NCBI RefSeq assembly: GCF_009725205.1
Contig: NZ_WNZY01000021.1
Location: forward strand, 21,615 to 85,614
Direction of reading: 5' to 3'
Source of the DNA: Paenibacillus timonensis
GTDB taxonomy: Bacteria > Bacillota > Bacilli > Paenibacillales > Paenibacillaceae
DNA: 64,000 nt
Under the pieces are notes generated by a model. The model was not told the DNA's origin. It worked only from the letters and a program-made list of their open reading frames with translations, and searched no databases. The stretch's first letter is position 1. Every line of letters begins with the position of its first letter. Positions 1 to 9,021 of the stretch are shown here, piece by piece. Both the position numbers and the translations under genes were made by a program.

Positions 1-2
1 TG

Positions 3-629
3 AAGTATATTCCCCGGGTCGGCTGGGAGCAAGCCAAGATTTTTATCCGGCAGCTTTGTGAGAAGCTGGCGCAGTCAGACCGTATTTTGCCGGGCGGGTA
101 CTTGTATATGTCCGATCTCTTGGGGCAACCGGCACTGATGAACGAGGCAGGCAAGCTGTTTGCTACGGCGTTCGGCGATTTGGAGATCGACTGCATCATG
201 ACCGTGGAAACGAAGGGGATCCCCCTTGCGTATGCGACCGGGGCAGAGTTGAATCTGCCGGTAGTCCTGGTCCGCCGCGACCATCAGGTCACCGAAGGAT
301 CGGCCGTTAGTATCAATTACGTGTCGGGCTCCCATAAGAGTCTGCACACCATGACGTTGTCCCGTCGGGCGCTTAAGGAACGTTCCCGCGTATTGATCGT
401 CGATGACTTCATGAAGGCAGGAGGAACGATCCAGGGGATGGTAGACCTGCTGGCCGAATTTAATGCTGAGGTTGCCGGAGTTGGTGTCCTGGTGGAATCG
501 GGCGAGGTCGCCAGCGAGCAGCGTCTATTGCATGATTACGTTTCCTTGGCGACGCTTCGAGCGGTCGATGCCAAGGAGAAGGAGATCTCGGTAGAACCAG
601 GGAATTATTTTTCGAAATTTGGACAATAA
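3..629 (+). CDS. purR: Pur operon repressor PurR (5' end outside window)
   Basis: PurR represses purine biosynthesis and transport operons, and PRPP is the effector that relieves DNA binding. The reading frame is open from the window edge, so the N-terminal winged-helix DNA-binding domain is missing and only the type I phosphoribosyltransferase-like effector domain is seen. The PRPP-binding loop reads VLIVDDFMKAGGT, the form typical of PurR rather than of catalytic phosphoribosyltransferases. The chain ends with the usual family tail (GNYFSKFGQ). In B. subtilis purR is followed by ridA (yabJ) and spoVG; here spoVG follows after a 176-bp gap and no ridA is present. The family assignment is secure from motif and synteny. 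Confidence 0.95.
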   Translation, partial: KYIPRVGWEQAKIFIRQLCEKLAQSDRILPGGYLYMSDLLGQPALMNEAGKLFATAFGDLEIDCIMTVETKGIPLAYATGAELNLPVVLVRRDHQVTEGSAVSINYVSGSHKSLHTMTLSRRALKERSRVLIVDDFMKAGGTIQGMVDLLAEFNAEVAGVGVLVESGEVASEQRLLHDYVSLATLRAVDAKEKEISVEPGNYFSKFGQ

Positions 630-740
630 GAACGATGTCGAGATCTTCTCAAATTGTAAGAATTCTCGACGAAACGTGTCGAAAAGCCCGTTTTATCAAA
701 AAAAATCGTGATTTTCGGCCATTTTGTTGATCAAAAAAAA

Positions 741-765
741 AGGATTTCCGTTTGCTATGTGGAAT
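741..765 (+). promoter_or_regulatory. Probable sigma-H promoter of spoVG
   Basis: AGGATTT (741-747) and GGAAT (761-765) match the sigma-H -35 (RWAGGAWWT) and -10 (GAAT) elements, with 14 nt between AGGATTT and GAAT. The stretch just upstream (about 700-740) is A/T-rich with A-tracts, as in the AbrB-controlled AT-box of B. subtilis spoVG. The promoter is seen in sequence; AbrB control is inferred from the family. Confidence 0.75.
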
Positions 766-805
766 ATTACACCAAGTCTCTGATGGAAAAAGGTGGTGAA
801 CACAT

Positions 806-1090
806 ATGCAAATTACGGATGTAAGACTCCGCCGAGTCAGCTCTGAAGGCAGAATGAAGGCAATCGCATCCATTACCATCGATAACGAATTTGTTGTTCA
901 TGACATTCGCGTCATCGACGGGAACAATGGGATGTTTGTAGCTATGCCTAGCAAGCGCACGCCGGACGGGGAGTTCCGGGATATCGCGCATCCGATTTCC
1001 TCTGGCACCCGCGAGAAGATTCAAGCTGCAGTCCTAGCTGAATACGAGCGTGCCGCCGACCAAGAGGAAGCGATCGAAGAAGGGGCGTAA
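806..1090 (+). CDS. spoVG: Septation/sporulation regulator SpoVG
   Basis: SpoVG is a small nucleic-acid-binding regulator needed for normal sporulation septation and active in post-transcriptional control in several Bacillota. The 94-aa product starts [11 protein letters not shown] and carries the conserved block [34 protein letters not shown] written here in part only as [16 protein letters not shown]; full family length is about 95-97 aa. The start is fixed by the strong site AGGTGGTGA about 8 nt upstream. It follows purR directly and is closed by a strong terminator, so it is a single-gene unit under a sigma-H-type promoter. Confidence 0.97.
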   Translation: MQITDVRLRRVSSEGRMKAIASITIDNEFVVHDIRVIDGNNGMFVAMPSKRTPDGEFRDIAHPISSGTREKIQAAVLAEYERAADQEEAIEEGA

Positions 1091-1130
1091 GTCGCATTTA
1101 TTTGAATTCTTGACCAATTGGGGTTCGAGG

Positions 1131-1168
1131 AAAAGGGAGCCATGCGTACATGGCTCCCTTTTCTTTTT
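1131..1168 (+). terminator. Rho-independent terminator after spoVG
   Basis: A perfect 14-bp stem (1131-1144 with 1149-1162, AAAAGGGAGCCATG arm) with a 4-nt loop is followed by a CTTTTT tract. Confidence 0.92.
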
Positions 1169-1223
1169 GCCTTAAATGAGATATATTCAGTAATGAGTTT
1201 AAGACAGAGTATAAATCAATCAG

Positions 1224-1392
1224 AACTCAAAAAGTCAGGTTTTCAGCACCGAGAAGGTTGGATGAAGATAGGGACCGAGTAGCGCAGCGTAGTTGGAGCT
1301 ACGTGAGCAACGGAGGGCCCGGCTGAATTCAAGATTCGATGGCGAATCCTCTTCATGACCTTCTTCGTGATTAAAAGATGACTTTTTGAGTT
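1224..1392. repeat. Structured inverted-repeat element upstream of glmU
   Basis: A 169-bp element is bounded by a perfect 14-bp inverted repeat (AACTCAAAAAGTCA, 1224-1237; TGACTTTTTGAGTT, 1379-1392). Inside it a second long imperfect stem pairs about 1247-1268 with 1351-1369 (CACCGAGAAGG / CCTTCTTCGTG). Smaller hairpins lie within (GTAG-TTGGAG-CTAC; GATTCG-ATGG-CGAATC). No ORF is supported. The same outer arms occur before spoIIE and hslO. It may be a MITE-like repeat, or a structured RNA in the glmU leader. I do not recognise a named family. Confidence 0.75.
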
Positions 1393-1418
1393 ACCTTTTG
1401 GAGAAGGAGGCCGGGGCC

Positions 1419-2819
1419 TTGAAAAGATTAGCTATCGTTCTTGCCGCGGGTCAAGGGAAACGGATGAAGTCCAAGCTTTATAAAGTGCTTCACCCCGTTT
1501 GCGGCAAACCGATGGTCGGGCATGTGTTGAACGCGGTTCAAGAGGTAGGTTGTGAACGCAGCATCGTGGTTGTTGGCCACGGAGCCGAAGCCGTGAAATC
1601 CTACTTAGGTTCATCGGCGGAATACGTGTTGCAGGAACAGCAGCTGGGAACCGGACATGCCGTCAAGCAAGCCGGGTCATTATTGGCGGGAGAAGAAGGA
1701 GTCACGCTGGTTATCTGTGGCGATACCCCATTGGTTACGGCAGAGACGCTAGAAGCGCTATTCGACCTTCATCATCGTAAGGGAGCGGCGGCGACCGTGC
1801 TCACGGCGAAGATGGAGCAGCCGTACGGATATGGTCGGGTGATCCGCGGTGCGAACGGAACGGTGGAACGGATTGTCGAGCAGAAGGATTGCTCGCCGGA
1901 AGAAGCCGCCGTGCAGGAAATTAATACAGGCACTTATTGTTTTGATAATGCAAAATTATTTGCCGCGCTGGAGAAAGTCACAAACAACAACGCTCAGCAA
2001 GAGTACTATCTTACCGATGTCATCGGCATTTTGGTACAGGCGAACGAAGTGGTGGAAGGATACGCGGTAACGGACGTTCGGGAATCGATCGGCGTCAATG
2101 ACCGGGTGGCGTTAGCGGAGGCAGAAGCGGTCATGCGTGAGCGCATCGTGCGAGGCCATATGTTGAATGGCGTAACGGTGATCGATCCGGCGTCCACCTA
2201 TATTGGAGCCGACGTAACGATCGGTGCGGATACCGTGGTTTATCCGGGAACGGTTCTGTCCGGGAAGACCGTGATTGGCGAAGATTGTGTGATTGGGCCG
2301 GCGGCAGAAATTGAAGATAGTGTGATACAAGACGGCGCGAAGGTGAAACAGTCGGTGCTCAGCCGGGCAGAGGTCGGTCGGGAAACGACGGTAGGGCCTT
2401 TCGCTTATTTGCGTCCGGGGGCGAAACTCGGAGCGCACGTAAAAGTCGGCGATTTCGTGGAAATCAAAAATGCGACGCTCGATGATGGCTCCAAAGTGTC
2501 GCACCTCAGCTACATCGGTGATGCGAAAGTCGGTAAGAACGTGAATATCGGCTGCGGCGCGATTACGGTGAACTATGATGGTTATAATAAGTCCATTACG
2601 GAGATCGAGGACGATGCCTTCGTTGGCAGCAACGTGAACTTGATCGCGCCGGTCAAGGTGGGTAAAGGCGCTTATGTCGTTGCCGGATCTACGATTACGC
2701 ATTCCGTTCCGGAGAACGACCTGGCCATTGCTAGACCCCGGCAGGAGAACAAAACCGGTTATGCCGAGAAGATTCGTGCTCGGGCCAAAGCCAAGAAGCA
2801 AAGACAACAGGAATCTTAA
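1419..2819 (+). CDS. glmU: Bifunctional GlmU: GlcN-1-P acetyltransferase / GlcNAc-1-P uridyltransferase
   Basis: GlmU makes UDP-GlcNAc, the sugar donor for peptidoglycan and teichoic acids, by acetylating glucosamine-1-phosphate and then uridylating it. The N-terminal pyrophosphorylase domain (about residues 1-230) shows [11 protein letters not shown] and the GDTPL motif. The C-terminal half (about 250-455) is a left-handed beta-helix of hexapeptide repeats with the acetyltransferase signature [15 protein letters not shown]. The start is TTG 1419: GGAGAAGGAGG lies 8 nt upstream. An upstream in-frame TTG at 1386 would fall inside the inverted-repeat arm. The product is 466 aa, the usual length. 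Prs follows 100 bp downstream, a conserved pair. Confidence 0.97.
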   Translation: MKRLAIVLAAGQGKRMKSKLYKVLHPVCGKPMVGHVLNAVQEVGCERSIVVVGHGAEAVKSYLGSSAEYVLQEQQLGTGHAVKQAGSLLAGEEGVTLVICGDTPLVTAETLEALFDLHHRKGAAATVLTAKMEQPYGYGRVIRGANGTVERIVEQKDCSPEEAAVQEINTGTYCFDNAKLFAALEKVTNNNAQQEYYLTDVIGILVQANEVVEGYAVTDVRESIGVNDRVALAEAEAVMRERIVRGHMLNGVTVIDPASTYIGADVTIGADTVVYPGTVLSGKTVIGEDCVIGPAAEIEDSVIQDGAKVKQSVLSRAEVGRETTVGPFAYLRPGAKLGAHVKVGDFVEIKNATLDDGSKVSHLSYIGDAKVGKNVNIGCGAITVNYDGYNKSITEIEDDAFVGSNVNLIAPVKVGKGAYVVAGSTITHSVPENDLAIARPRQENKTGYAEKIRARAKAKKQRQQES

Positions 2820-2921
2820 TCAAGGATGTAGTGACCATTTGAATAGACGGGGTAGCTGGGAAGGCGGGTTATTCACATTACGCCCAAACGCTATCTACAC
2901 AGCACGGAGGGTTTACATTTT

Positions 2922-3875
2922 ATGACTTATTGTGATTCTAAATTAAAGATATTCACCTGTAACTCCAACCCTAAATTGGCTCATCAGATCGCCGACTACA
3001 TCGGCATCCCGATGGGGGATTCGGAGACGACGAGCTTTAGCGACGGCGAAATACAGGTCAAGCTGTCCGAAAGCGTTCGGGGCTGCCACGTCTATGTGGT
3101 GCAATCGACCTGCGCGCCCGTCAACGATAACTTGATGGAACTCCTCGTGATGGTGGATGCTTTGAAAAGAGCTTCGGCCAAGAGCATCAATGTGGTTATC
3201 CCGTATTACGGTTACGCCCGTCAGGACCGGAAGGCCCGTTCGCGCGATCCGATCACGGCGAAGTTGGTTGCCAACCTGATCGAGAAAGCCGGCGCGCACC
3301 GGGTCATTACGATGGACCTTCACGCCATGCAGATCCAAGGCTTCTTCGATATCCCTGTCGATCACATGCTGGGCGTACCGATTTTGGCCCAGTATTTCCG
3401 TTCCAAGCATATTCCGAATCCGGTTGTCGTCTCGCCTGACCATGGCGGGGTGGTTCGTGCCCGTAAACTGGCCGATTTCCTGAATGCGCCGCTGGCGATC
3501 ATCGACAAGCGCCGTCCAGAGCCAAACGTCAGTGAGGTCATGAATATCATCGGGAATATCGAAGGAAAAACCGCGATCCTCGTGGATGACATCATCGATA
3601 CCGCTGGTACGATCGTTCTTGGCGCTAACGCGCTGAAGGAAGGCGGGGTTCAAGAGGTGTATGCCTGCTGTACACACCCCGTGTTGTCCGGACCGGCGAT
3701 GGAACGGTTGGAAAACTCTCCGCTGAAGGAAGTTATCGTCACGGATACGATTCCGATCACGCATCCGAATCCGACGAGCAAGCTTAAGGTGCTGTCTGTC
3801 GCTCCGCTGATGGGCGAAGCGATCATCCGCGTGCACGAGGAGCTGTCGATCAGCAAGCTGTTCGAAATCGAATAA
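2922..3875 (+). CDS. prs: Ribose-phosphate pyrophosphokinase
   Basis: Prs makes PRPP from ribose-5-phosphate and ATP, feeding purine, pyrimidine, NAD, histidine and tryptophan synthesis; here it lies close to the PRPP sensor purR and to hprT. The 317-aa chain has the class I signature: [18 protein letters not shown] (ATP/regulatory flexible loop region), the divalent-ion site [11 protein letters not shown] at about 132-142 and the PRPP loop [10 protein letters not shown] at about 217-227. ATG 2922 has CGGAGGG about 14 nt upstream. The ctc/rplY gene that follows prs in B. subtilis is missing; a 588-bp repeat-rich gap stands in its place. Confidence 0.97.
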   Translation: MTYCDSKLKIFTCNSNPKLAHQIADYIGIPMGDSETTSFSDGEIQVKLSESVRGCHVYVVQSTCAPVNDNLMELLVMVDALKRASAKSINVVIPYYGYARQDRKARSRDPITAKLVANLIEKAGAHRVITMDLHAMQIQGFFDIPVDHMLGVPILAQYFRSKHIPNPVVVSPDHGGVVRARKLADFLNAPLAIIDKRRPEPNVSEVMNIIGNIEGKTAILVDDIIDTAGTIVLGANALKEGGVQEVYACCTHPVLSGPAMERLENSPLKEVIVTDTIPITHPNPTSKLKVLSVAPLMGEAIIRVHEELSISKLFEIE

Positions 3876-4006
3876 TAAGGGTCACTGCCACAGCAGGGGT
3901 TGCGTCCTCCCAAACGGGGAACGTAACCCCTATCGGTGTATTGGCGTTGTTAATTGGTGAAAAAGGTGCTGTGCGTGCTCGTTTGATCCTACGATCGCTG
4001 TTGTTC

Positions 4007-4052
4007 GCGGATTTCTTGAATTGGACTAAATTCAGAAGTTGTAGAAATCCGC
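4007..4052. repeat. Nested hairpin in the prs-pth gap
   Basis: GCGGATTTCT (4007-4016) and AGAAATCCGC (4043-4052) are a perfect 10-bp inverted repeat. Nested inside it are TGAATT (4017-4022) and AATTCA (4029-4034). The 588-bp gap 3876-4463 has no credible gene: its short ORFs lack ribosome sites and recognisable composition. It appears to be built of small hairpins, including a GGGGTT...AACCCC one near 3896-3933 with no T-tract. Confidence 0.5.
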
Positions 4053-4221
4053 TCACAAAGGCGAACGCTCCGCTTATTCGGATTCAAACGGCCCGCTCCG
4101 CAAATTTTTGCGATATGAGTAAATCCATACCGGGGGCGATCCTGGCCGCAACCCCTAATGCGGCAGTGGTGGGGGAAGGCAGGGACGACGGGATCGATGA
4201 CACTCCCCGTCGGGGAATACA

Positions 4222-4350
4222 AATTAACTGGAATTTCTACTGTTAATTTAGGCGGAATCGGGAGTGTTGGGCGATTTAACGGTAGGTTTTACCGTTAGTT
4301 GCTCGAACAGCGGATCCACGTCGAAATTAACGGTACATTTTCCAGTTAAT
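4222..4350. repeat. Array A: three palindromic units at ~51-bp pitch
   Basis: Three related imperfect palindromes of the form ATTAAC-N(12-15)-GTTAAT start near 4222, 4275 and 4325. The middle copy is TAACGGTA-GGTTT-TACCGTTA. The conserved AAC cores are 52 and 51 bp apart, and a degenerate fourth GTTTAAC occurs at about 4370. Spacer sequences between units are unrelated. Compare arrays B (26.2 kb) and C (47.7 kb). Function is unknown. Confidence 0.6.
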
Positions 4351-4463
4351 CCGATTGAGAGGTTAGTTAGTTTAACGAAGAATCAAGCACCAGCGGCGGT
4401 TTTGAGCTACATCAGAGCGGAGGAACGCCACAGTAACAAACATAACTTGGAGGTACATGTCCC

Positions 4464-5024
4464 ATGAAGTGGATCGTAGGGCTCGGCAATCCGGGAGCCC
4501 AATATGAGAAAACCCGGCATAATATCGGCTTTATGGCCGTGGATGAATTGGCGCGTCGGCATGGCATCGAGATCAAGCAGAGCAAATGCAAGGCTTTGAT
4601 CGGGGAGGGGATGCTGCCGGGCGGCAAAGTTGTGCTGATCAAGCCGATGACCTACATGAATCTATCCGGCGAAGCGGTGCGCGCTTATATGGATTACTAT
4701 AAGGCGTCGATTGATGACATGATCGTGGTGTACGACGACTTGGATACCGATCTGGGGCGAAACCGGTTGAGATATCAAGGTAGCGCTGGCGGACATAACG
4801 GCATCAAGTCGATCATTCAACATACCGGGACACAGACGTTTAACCGAATTCGGATGGGGATTTCCCGGCCGGAGCCAGGTTTTGCGGTGGTTGATTATGT
4901 GCTGTCGGGTTTCGCCAAGAAAGATAAGCCGCTGCTCGATCAGTCCATTCAAGCGGCATGCGATGCATTGGAATACAGCATGGATCATACGTTTGAACAA
5001 ACGATGGCTAAGTTTAACGGTTAA
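4464..5024 (+). CDS. pth: Peptidyl-tRNA hydrolase
   Basis: Pth recycles tRNA by cleaving peptidyl-tRNA released from stalled ribosomes. The 186-aa protein begins MKWIVGLGNPG with the substrate-binding Asn and the catalytic His in the segment EKTRHNIGF (His near residue 20). MTYMNLSG, the VYDDLD motif with the catalytic-site Asp and GSAGGHNGIKS follow in the family order. ATG 4464 has GGAGG 12-16 nt upstream. It precedes fin and mfd, the B. subtilis arrangement. Confidence 0.97.
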   Translation: MKWIVGLGNPGAQYEKTRHNIGFMAVDELARRHGIEIKQSKCKALIGEGMLPGGKVVLIKPMTYMNLSGEAVRAYMDYYKASIDDMIVVYDDLDTDLGRNRLRYQGSAGGHNGIKSIIQHTGTQTFNRIRMGISRPEPGFAVVDYVLSGFAKKDKPLLDQSIQAACDALEYSMDHTFEQTMAKFNG

Positions 5025-5105
5025 GGTTTATAGCAAGGCCGATAGGCTAAAAGCCAAACGCCCGGGGCATACTGGAGACATAAAGAATCTTCAGGAGGCA
5101 TAAAG

Positions 5106-5336
5106 ATGGCTATAAACTACGTTTGCAAGCACTGCCGAACGGTGATTGGTAGAATTGAATCGCCTCAAGTGACGGAAGCCCAGTTAGGCTTTCATTCCTT
5201 GACCCCCGATGAGCGGAGAGATATAATAGCGTATGATTCAAACGGCGAAATGACGGTCCGGGTGACCTGCGATTATTGCAGGGAAGCGCTCGACCATAAC
5301 CCAGAGCTGATGTTGCTTGCGAATCCTTTGCAATAG
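5106..5336 (+). CDS. fin: Anti-sigma-F factor Fin
   Basis: Fin (YabK) binds core RNA polymerase in the forespore and inhibits sigma-F, helping the switch to sigma-G. The 76-aa product has two CxxC pairs (CKHC near residue 7 and CDYC near 55) that form the zinc site of the family, plus the conserved LGFHSLTPDERRDIIAYD region (18 residues). AGGAGG lies just upstream of ATG 5106. Position between pth and mfd is that of B. subtilis fin. I see no clear sigma-F promoter in the 81-bp gap. Confidence 0.92.
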   Translation: MAINYVCKHCRTVIGRIESPQVTEAQLGFHSLTPDERRDIIAYDSNGEMTVRVTCDYCREALDHNPELMLLANPLQ

Positions 5337-5387
5337 CCCGCAAGCCTCCAGCAACAATGGACAAATTCACCGGAATGCACGGTTATA

Positions 5388-5419
5388 GAGCCTTGGCACG
5401 TTTGCTGAGGCTCCTTTTT
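5388..5419 (+). terminator. Terminator after fin
   Basis: GAGCCT (5388-5393) pairs with AGGCTC (5408-5413) around a partly paired interior, followed by CTTTTT. Confidence 0.75.
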
Positions 5420-5496
5420 GGTTCGGGTAAGGAGGACTTACCCTTTTCGTCTAGACATCCATTTTCTATCCATCAGCAGTAAGAGAGGTGCCTCAT

Positions 5497-8400
5497 TTGC
5501 TACAAGCACTTATTCAAGCTTTTTCACGCGATACCGATTTTGCATCGACGGTAGCGGGCGTGAACTCGGGCATGAAGGAGCAGCTCATCTCCGGCTTGTC
5601 GGGTTCGTCCAGACAAGTGATGCTGGCCGCGTTGCATCAAGATACGGACCGGCCGCTGCTCGTCGTGACCCACAATATGTTTGCCGCACAGAAAATATAT
5701 GAAGATTTACAGGAAGCGCTATCACCGGATCAGGTGCTGTTGTATCCGGCGAATGAATTGGTTGCCGCCGAATCGGCCGTATCCAGTCCGGAAACGCTGG
5801 CACAACGGATCGAGGTGCTGCTGCAATGTTCTCGGGGATTCCGGGGCGTCGTGGTGGTGCCTTATTCCGGCATTCGCCGCTTTATCCCAACGCCGGAGGC
5901 TATGTCCGGAGCGGGACTGACGGTGAAGCTTGGGGGCACGCTAGAGCTGGAGCATTTCCTCACCCAAATGGTCGAGCTGGGTTACGAGCGGGTCGAGCGG
6001 GTGGAATCCCGCGGCGAGATGAGCCTGCGCGGAGGAATCATCGACTTTTATCCGCTGACCGCTTCCACGGCTTACCGGGTGGAGTTGTTTGACGACGAAG
6101 TCGATTCGATTCGGACCTTTGATCCAGCCGATCAGCGGTCCGTGGACCAGATCAAAGAAGTGTTCATCCCGCCTTGCAAGGAGCTGATCGCTTCTAAGGA
6201 ACGGCTGGAGCAGGCAGCGCAGGCCGTGTCCGAGAAGCTGGAGATTCAGCTGGACAAGATGACCGATCGTCAGGCCAAAAACCGGCTGCGCGAAGAGCTG
6301 TTCAAAGAAATGGAAATGCTGCGCGAGCATGTTTATTTTTCAGAAATCTATAAATATATTTCCTTGATTTATCCGGAGAGAAAAACGCTATACGACTACA
6401 TGCCGAAGGATACGTTGCTTCTGCTCGACGAACCGGCGAGGCTCTTGGAGACAGCCAAGCAACTCGAACGCGATGAAGCGGAGTGGAATTTGCACCTGTT
6501 CCAGAACGGGAAGAGTCTTCCCGATCTGCCGCTGGCGGTGGACGTGGATCATCTGATCTACCACCGTCCGTTCCAGACGTTGTTTATGTCGTTGTTCTTG
6601 CGCCAAGTGCCGCATTCTCAACCGCAGAACATCGTGAACTTCGTAACGCGGGCGATGCAGGATTTTCATGGGCAAATGAACGTCCTGAAGGCGGAGATGG
6701 AGCGTTGGAAAAAAAGCGGCGCCCACGTCATCATGCTGGCCAGCACGGAGGAACGCATGGATCGCATGCGGCGGGTGCTGCAGGATTACGGGATTGATGA
6801 GCCATCGTTGTTGCAGGGCAACCTGCAGTCCGGTTTTGAACTGCCGTCCGCACATCTTGTCGTCATTACGGAAGGCGAGATGTTCTCCCAGAAACAACGT
6901 AAAGCGCGCCGTGTCGGCAAGAGTATGGACAATGCCGAACGGATCAAGAGCTATACCGAGCTGAAGGTCGGCGATTACGTCGTCCACCAGAATCACGGGA
7001 TCGGTAAATACATGGGGATCGGAACGCTGGAAGTTGGCGGGATCCACAAGGATTATATGCATATCCTATATGCCGGCGGGGATAAGCTGTCGGTGCCGAT
7101 CGAACAGATTGACATGATTCAGAAATACGTCGGTTCCGAGGATAAGGAGCCGAAGATTTACAAGCTGGGCGGCAACGAATGGACCCGCGTGAAAAACAAG
7201 GTCCGTTCCTCGGTACAAGACATTGCCGACGATTTGATCAAGCTGTACGCCGAACGGCAAGCCGCGCCGGGGTATGCCTTCGAGAAGGACACTCCCGAGC
7301 AGCAGGAATTCGAGGGGATGTTCCCGTACGAGGAAACCCCGGATCAGCTGCGGGCGATCGAGGAGATCAAGAAGGATATGGAGCAGAGCCGTCCGATGGA
7401 CCGTCTGCTCTGCGGCGACGTAGGTTATGGCAAAACGGAAGTCGCGATCCGTGCGGCCTTCAAGTCGGCAATTGAGGGCAAGCAGGTTGCGGTGCTGGTG
7501 CCGACAACGATTTTGGCGCAGCAGCATTACGAGACATTCCGGGAGCGTTTTGCCGGATACCCGATTAACATTCAGACGTTAAGCCGTTTCCGCAGCCGCA
7601 AAGAGCAGAACGAAACGATCAAAGGCGTTCGCCAAGGGACAGTGGACGTCGTCATCGGGACCCACCGGATTCTGTCGCAGGATCTGGTCTTTAAGGATTT
7701 GGGCCTGTTGATCGTCGACGAAGAGCAGCGGTTCGGCGTGACGCATAAAGAGAAGCTGAAGAAGCTAAAAACGAACGTCGACGTGTTGACGTTAACAGCG
7801 ACGCCAATTCCGCGGACCTTGCATATGTCGATGCTGGGCGTACGGGACCTGTCGGTCATTGAAACGCCGCCGGAAAATCGCTTCCCGGTGCAGACGTATG
7901 TCGTCGAACACAGCCAGTCGCTGGTGCGTGAAGCGATCGAACGGGAAATGGCGCGGGGAGGACAGATCTACTACCTGTATAATCGCGTTCAAGGCATTCA
8001 GGAAATGGCCTCGCAAATTTCCATGCTTGTACCTGATGCGCGGGTTGGGATCGGGCACGGCCAAATGTCGGAGCAGGAGCTGGAGAAGACCATTCTCGAT
8101 TTCCTTGACGGCGAATACGACGTCTTGGTCAGCACCAGCATCATCGAGACCGGCGTGGACATTCCAAACGTCAACACGTTAATCGTTCACGATGCCGATA
8201 AAATGGGCTTGTCCCAGCTGTATCAGCTGCGCGGCCGTGTTGGTCGGTCCAACCGGATCGCCTACGCGTATTTCACGTATCAGCGCGACAAGTCCCTGAC
8301 CGAGGTAGCCGAAAAGCGGCTGCAATCGATCAAGGAATTCACCGAGCTGGGTTCCGGCTTTAAGATCGCCATGCGCGACTTGGCCATCCGCGGCGCGGGG

Positions 8401-9021
8401 AATTTGCTTGGTGCGGAGCAACACGGCTTCATTGCTTCCGTCGGCTTCGATCTGTATTCGCAGATGTTGGCTGAGGAAATCCAGAAACGTAAAATCTCCA
8501 TGCTTGGCGAGACCGTGCCAGCCGAAGCGACCTGGAATACGACGATCGATCTGGGTATCGACGCGTATTTGCCGTCGGATTACATTTACGATAGTATTCA
8601 GAAGATCGAAATTTACAAGAAAACCGCTTCCGCTTCCTCATTTGAGGACGTGTCCGAGCTGGAGGACGAGCTGCTGGACCGCTTCGGCGAACTGCCGGAG
8701 GCCGTGCAAAATCTCCTAGCCGTCGCCCGTGTCAAACTGTATGGTAAGCAATATGGCATCGAATCGATGACGCTGCGGGGGGAAGAAGTGACGATCAAGT
8801 TCTATGAAGGACGGGAAAAGGTCGTTGTTCCGAACAAGCTCGCGGAAGTTGGCAATCTATTCGGAAGACGTGTACAATTTAGTCAAGGATCCGTGATGCT
8901 TATCCGGATAAAAACCAAGGGAATGGACGACAAAGAGTTGATGGGCTTGCTGGAGCAGTTTCTCGGAGCCCTGAAGGATGCGTTCAAAGCGAAAGGGGAA
9001 CTACAGGATGTTTCAAAGTAA
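5497..9021 (+). CDS. mfd: Transcription-repair coupling factor Mfd
   Basis: Mfd removes RNA polymerase stalled at DNA lesions and recruits UvrA for repair. The product is about 1174 aa, the normal length. In order it has UvrB-like N-terminal domains (SGLSGSSRQV onwards), the CarD-like polymerase-interaction domain (KVGDYVVHQNHGIGKYMGI, near 490), the RecG-like translocase with Walker A (CGDVGYGKTEVA, near 640) and DEEQ box, SAT-like motif TLTATPIPRTL, motif VI region QLRGRVGRS, and the C-terminal TRCF domain. TTG 5497 is preferred because AGAGAGGTG sits 6 nt upstream. A GTG at 5488 lies inside that site. The end overlaps the next gene. Confidence 0.97.
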   Translation: MLQALIQAFSRDTDFASTVAGVNSGMKEQLISGLSGSSRQVMLAALHQDTDRPLLVVTHNMFAAQKIYEDLQEALSPDQVLLYPANELVAAESAVSSPETLAQRIEVLLQCSRGFRGVVVVPYSGIRRFIPTPEAMSGAGLTVKLGGTLELEHFLTQMVELGYERVERVESRGEMSLRGGIIDFYPLTASTAYRVELFDDEVDSIRTFDPADQRSVDQIKEVFIPPCKELIASKERLEQAAQAVSEKLEIQLDKMTDRQAKNRLREELFKEMEMLREHVYFSEIYKYISLIYPERKTLYDYMPKDTLLLLDEPARLLETAKQLERDEAEWNLHLFQNGKSLPDLPLAVDVDHLIYHRPFQTLFMSLFLRQVPHSQPQNIVNFVTRAMQDFHGQMNVLKAEMERWKKSGAHVIMLASTEERMDRMRRVLQDYGIDEPSLLQGNLQSGFELPSAHLVVITEGEMFSQKQRKARRVGKSMDNAERIKSYTELKVGDYVVHQNHGIGKYMGIGTLEVGGIHKDYMHILYAGGDKLSVPIEQIDMIQKYVGSEDKEPKIYKLGGNEWTRVKNKVRSSVQDIADDLIKLYAERQAAPGYAFEKDTPEQQEFEGMFPYEETPDQLRAIEEIKKDMEQSRPMDRLLCGDVGYGKTEVAIRAAFKSAIEGKQVAVLVPTTILAQQHYETFRERFAGYPINIQTLSRFRSRKEQNETIKGVRQGTVDVVIGTHRILSQDLVFKDLGLLIVDEEQRFGVTHKEKLKKLKTNVDVLTLTATPIPRTLHMSMLGVRDLSVIETPPENRFPVQTYVVEHSQSLVREAIEREMARGGQIYYLYNRVQGIQEMASQISMLVPDARVGIGHGQMSEQELEKTILDFLDGEYDVLVSTSIIETGVDIPNVNTLIVHDADKMGLSQLYQLRGRVGRSNRIAYAYFTYQRDKSLTEVAEKRLQSIKEFTELGSGFKIAMRDLAIRGAGNLLGAEQHGFIASVGFDLYSQMLAEEIQKRKISMLGETVPAEATWNTTIDLGIDAYLPSDYIYDSIQKIEIYKKTASASSFEDVSELEDELLDRFGELPEAVQNLLAVARVKLYGKQYGIESMTLRGEEVTIKFYEGREKVVVPNKLAEVGNLFGRRVQFSQGSVMLIRIKTKGMDDKELMGLLEQFLGALKDAFKAKGELQDVSK

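Noticed and set aside
2112..3836. Long minus-strand frames (231 and 297 aa) opposite glmU and prs
   Set aside because: Shadow frames caused by G+C-rich codons; no family motif and no ribosome site.
3941..4467. Two short frames (101 and 67 aa) in the prs-pth gap
   Set aside because: They run through hairpins and array A, lack ribosome sites and show no protein-like composition or motif.
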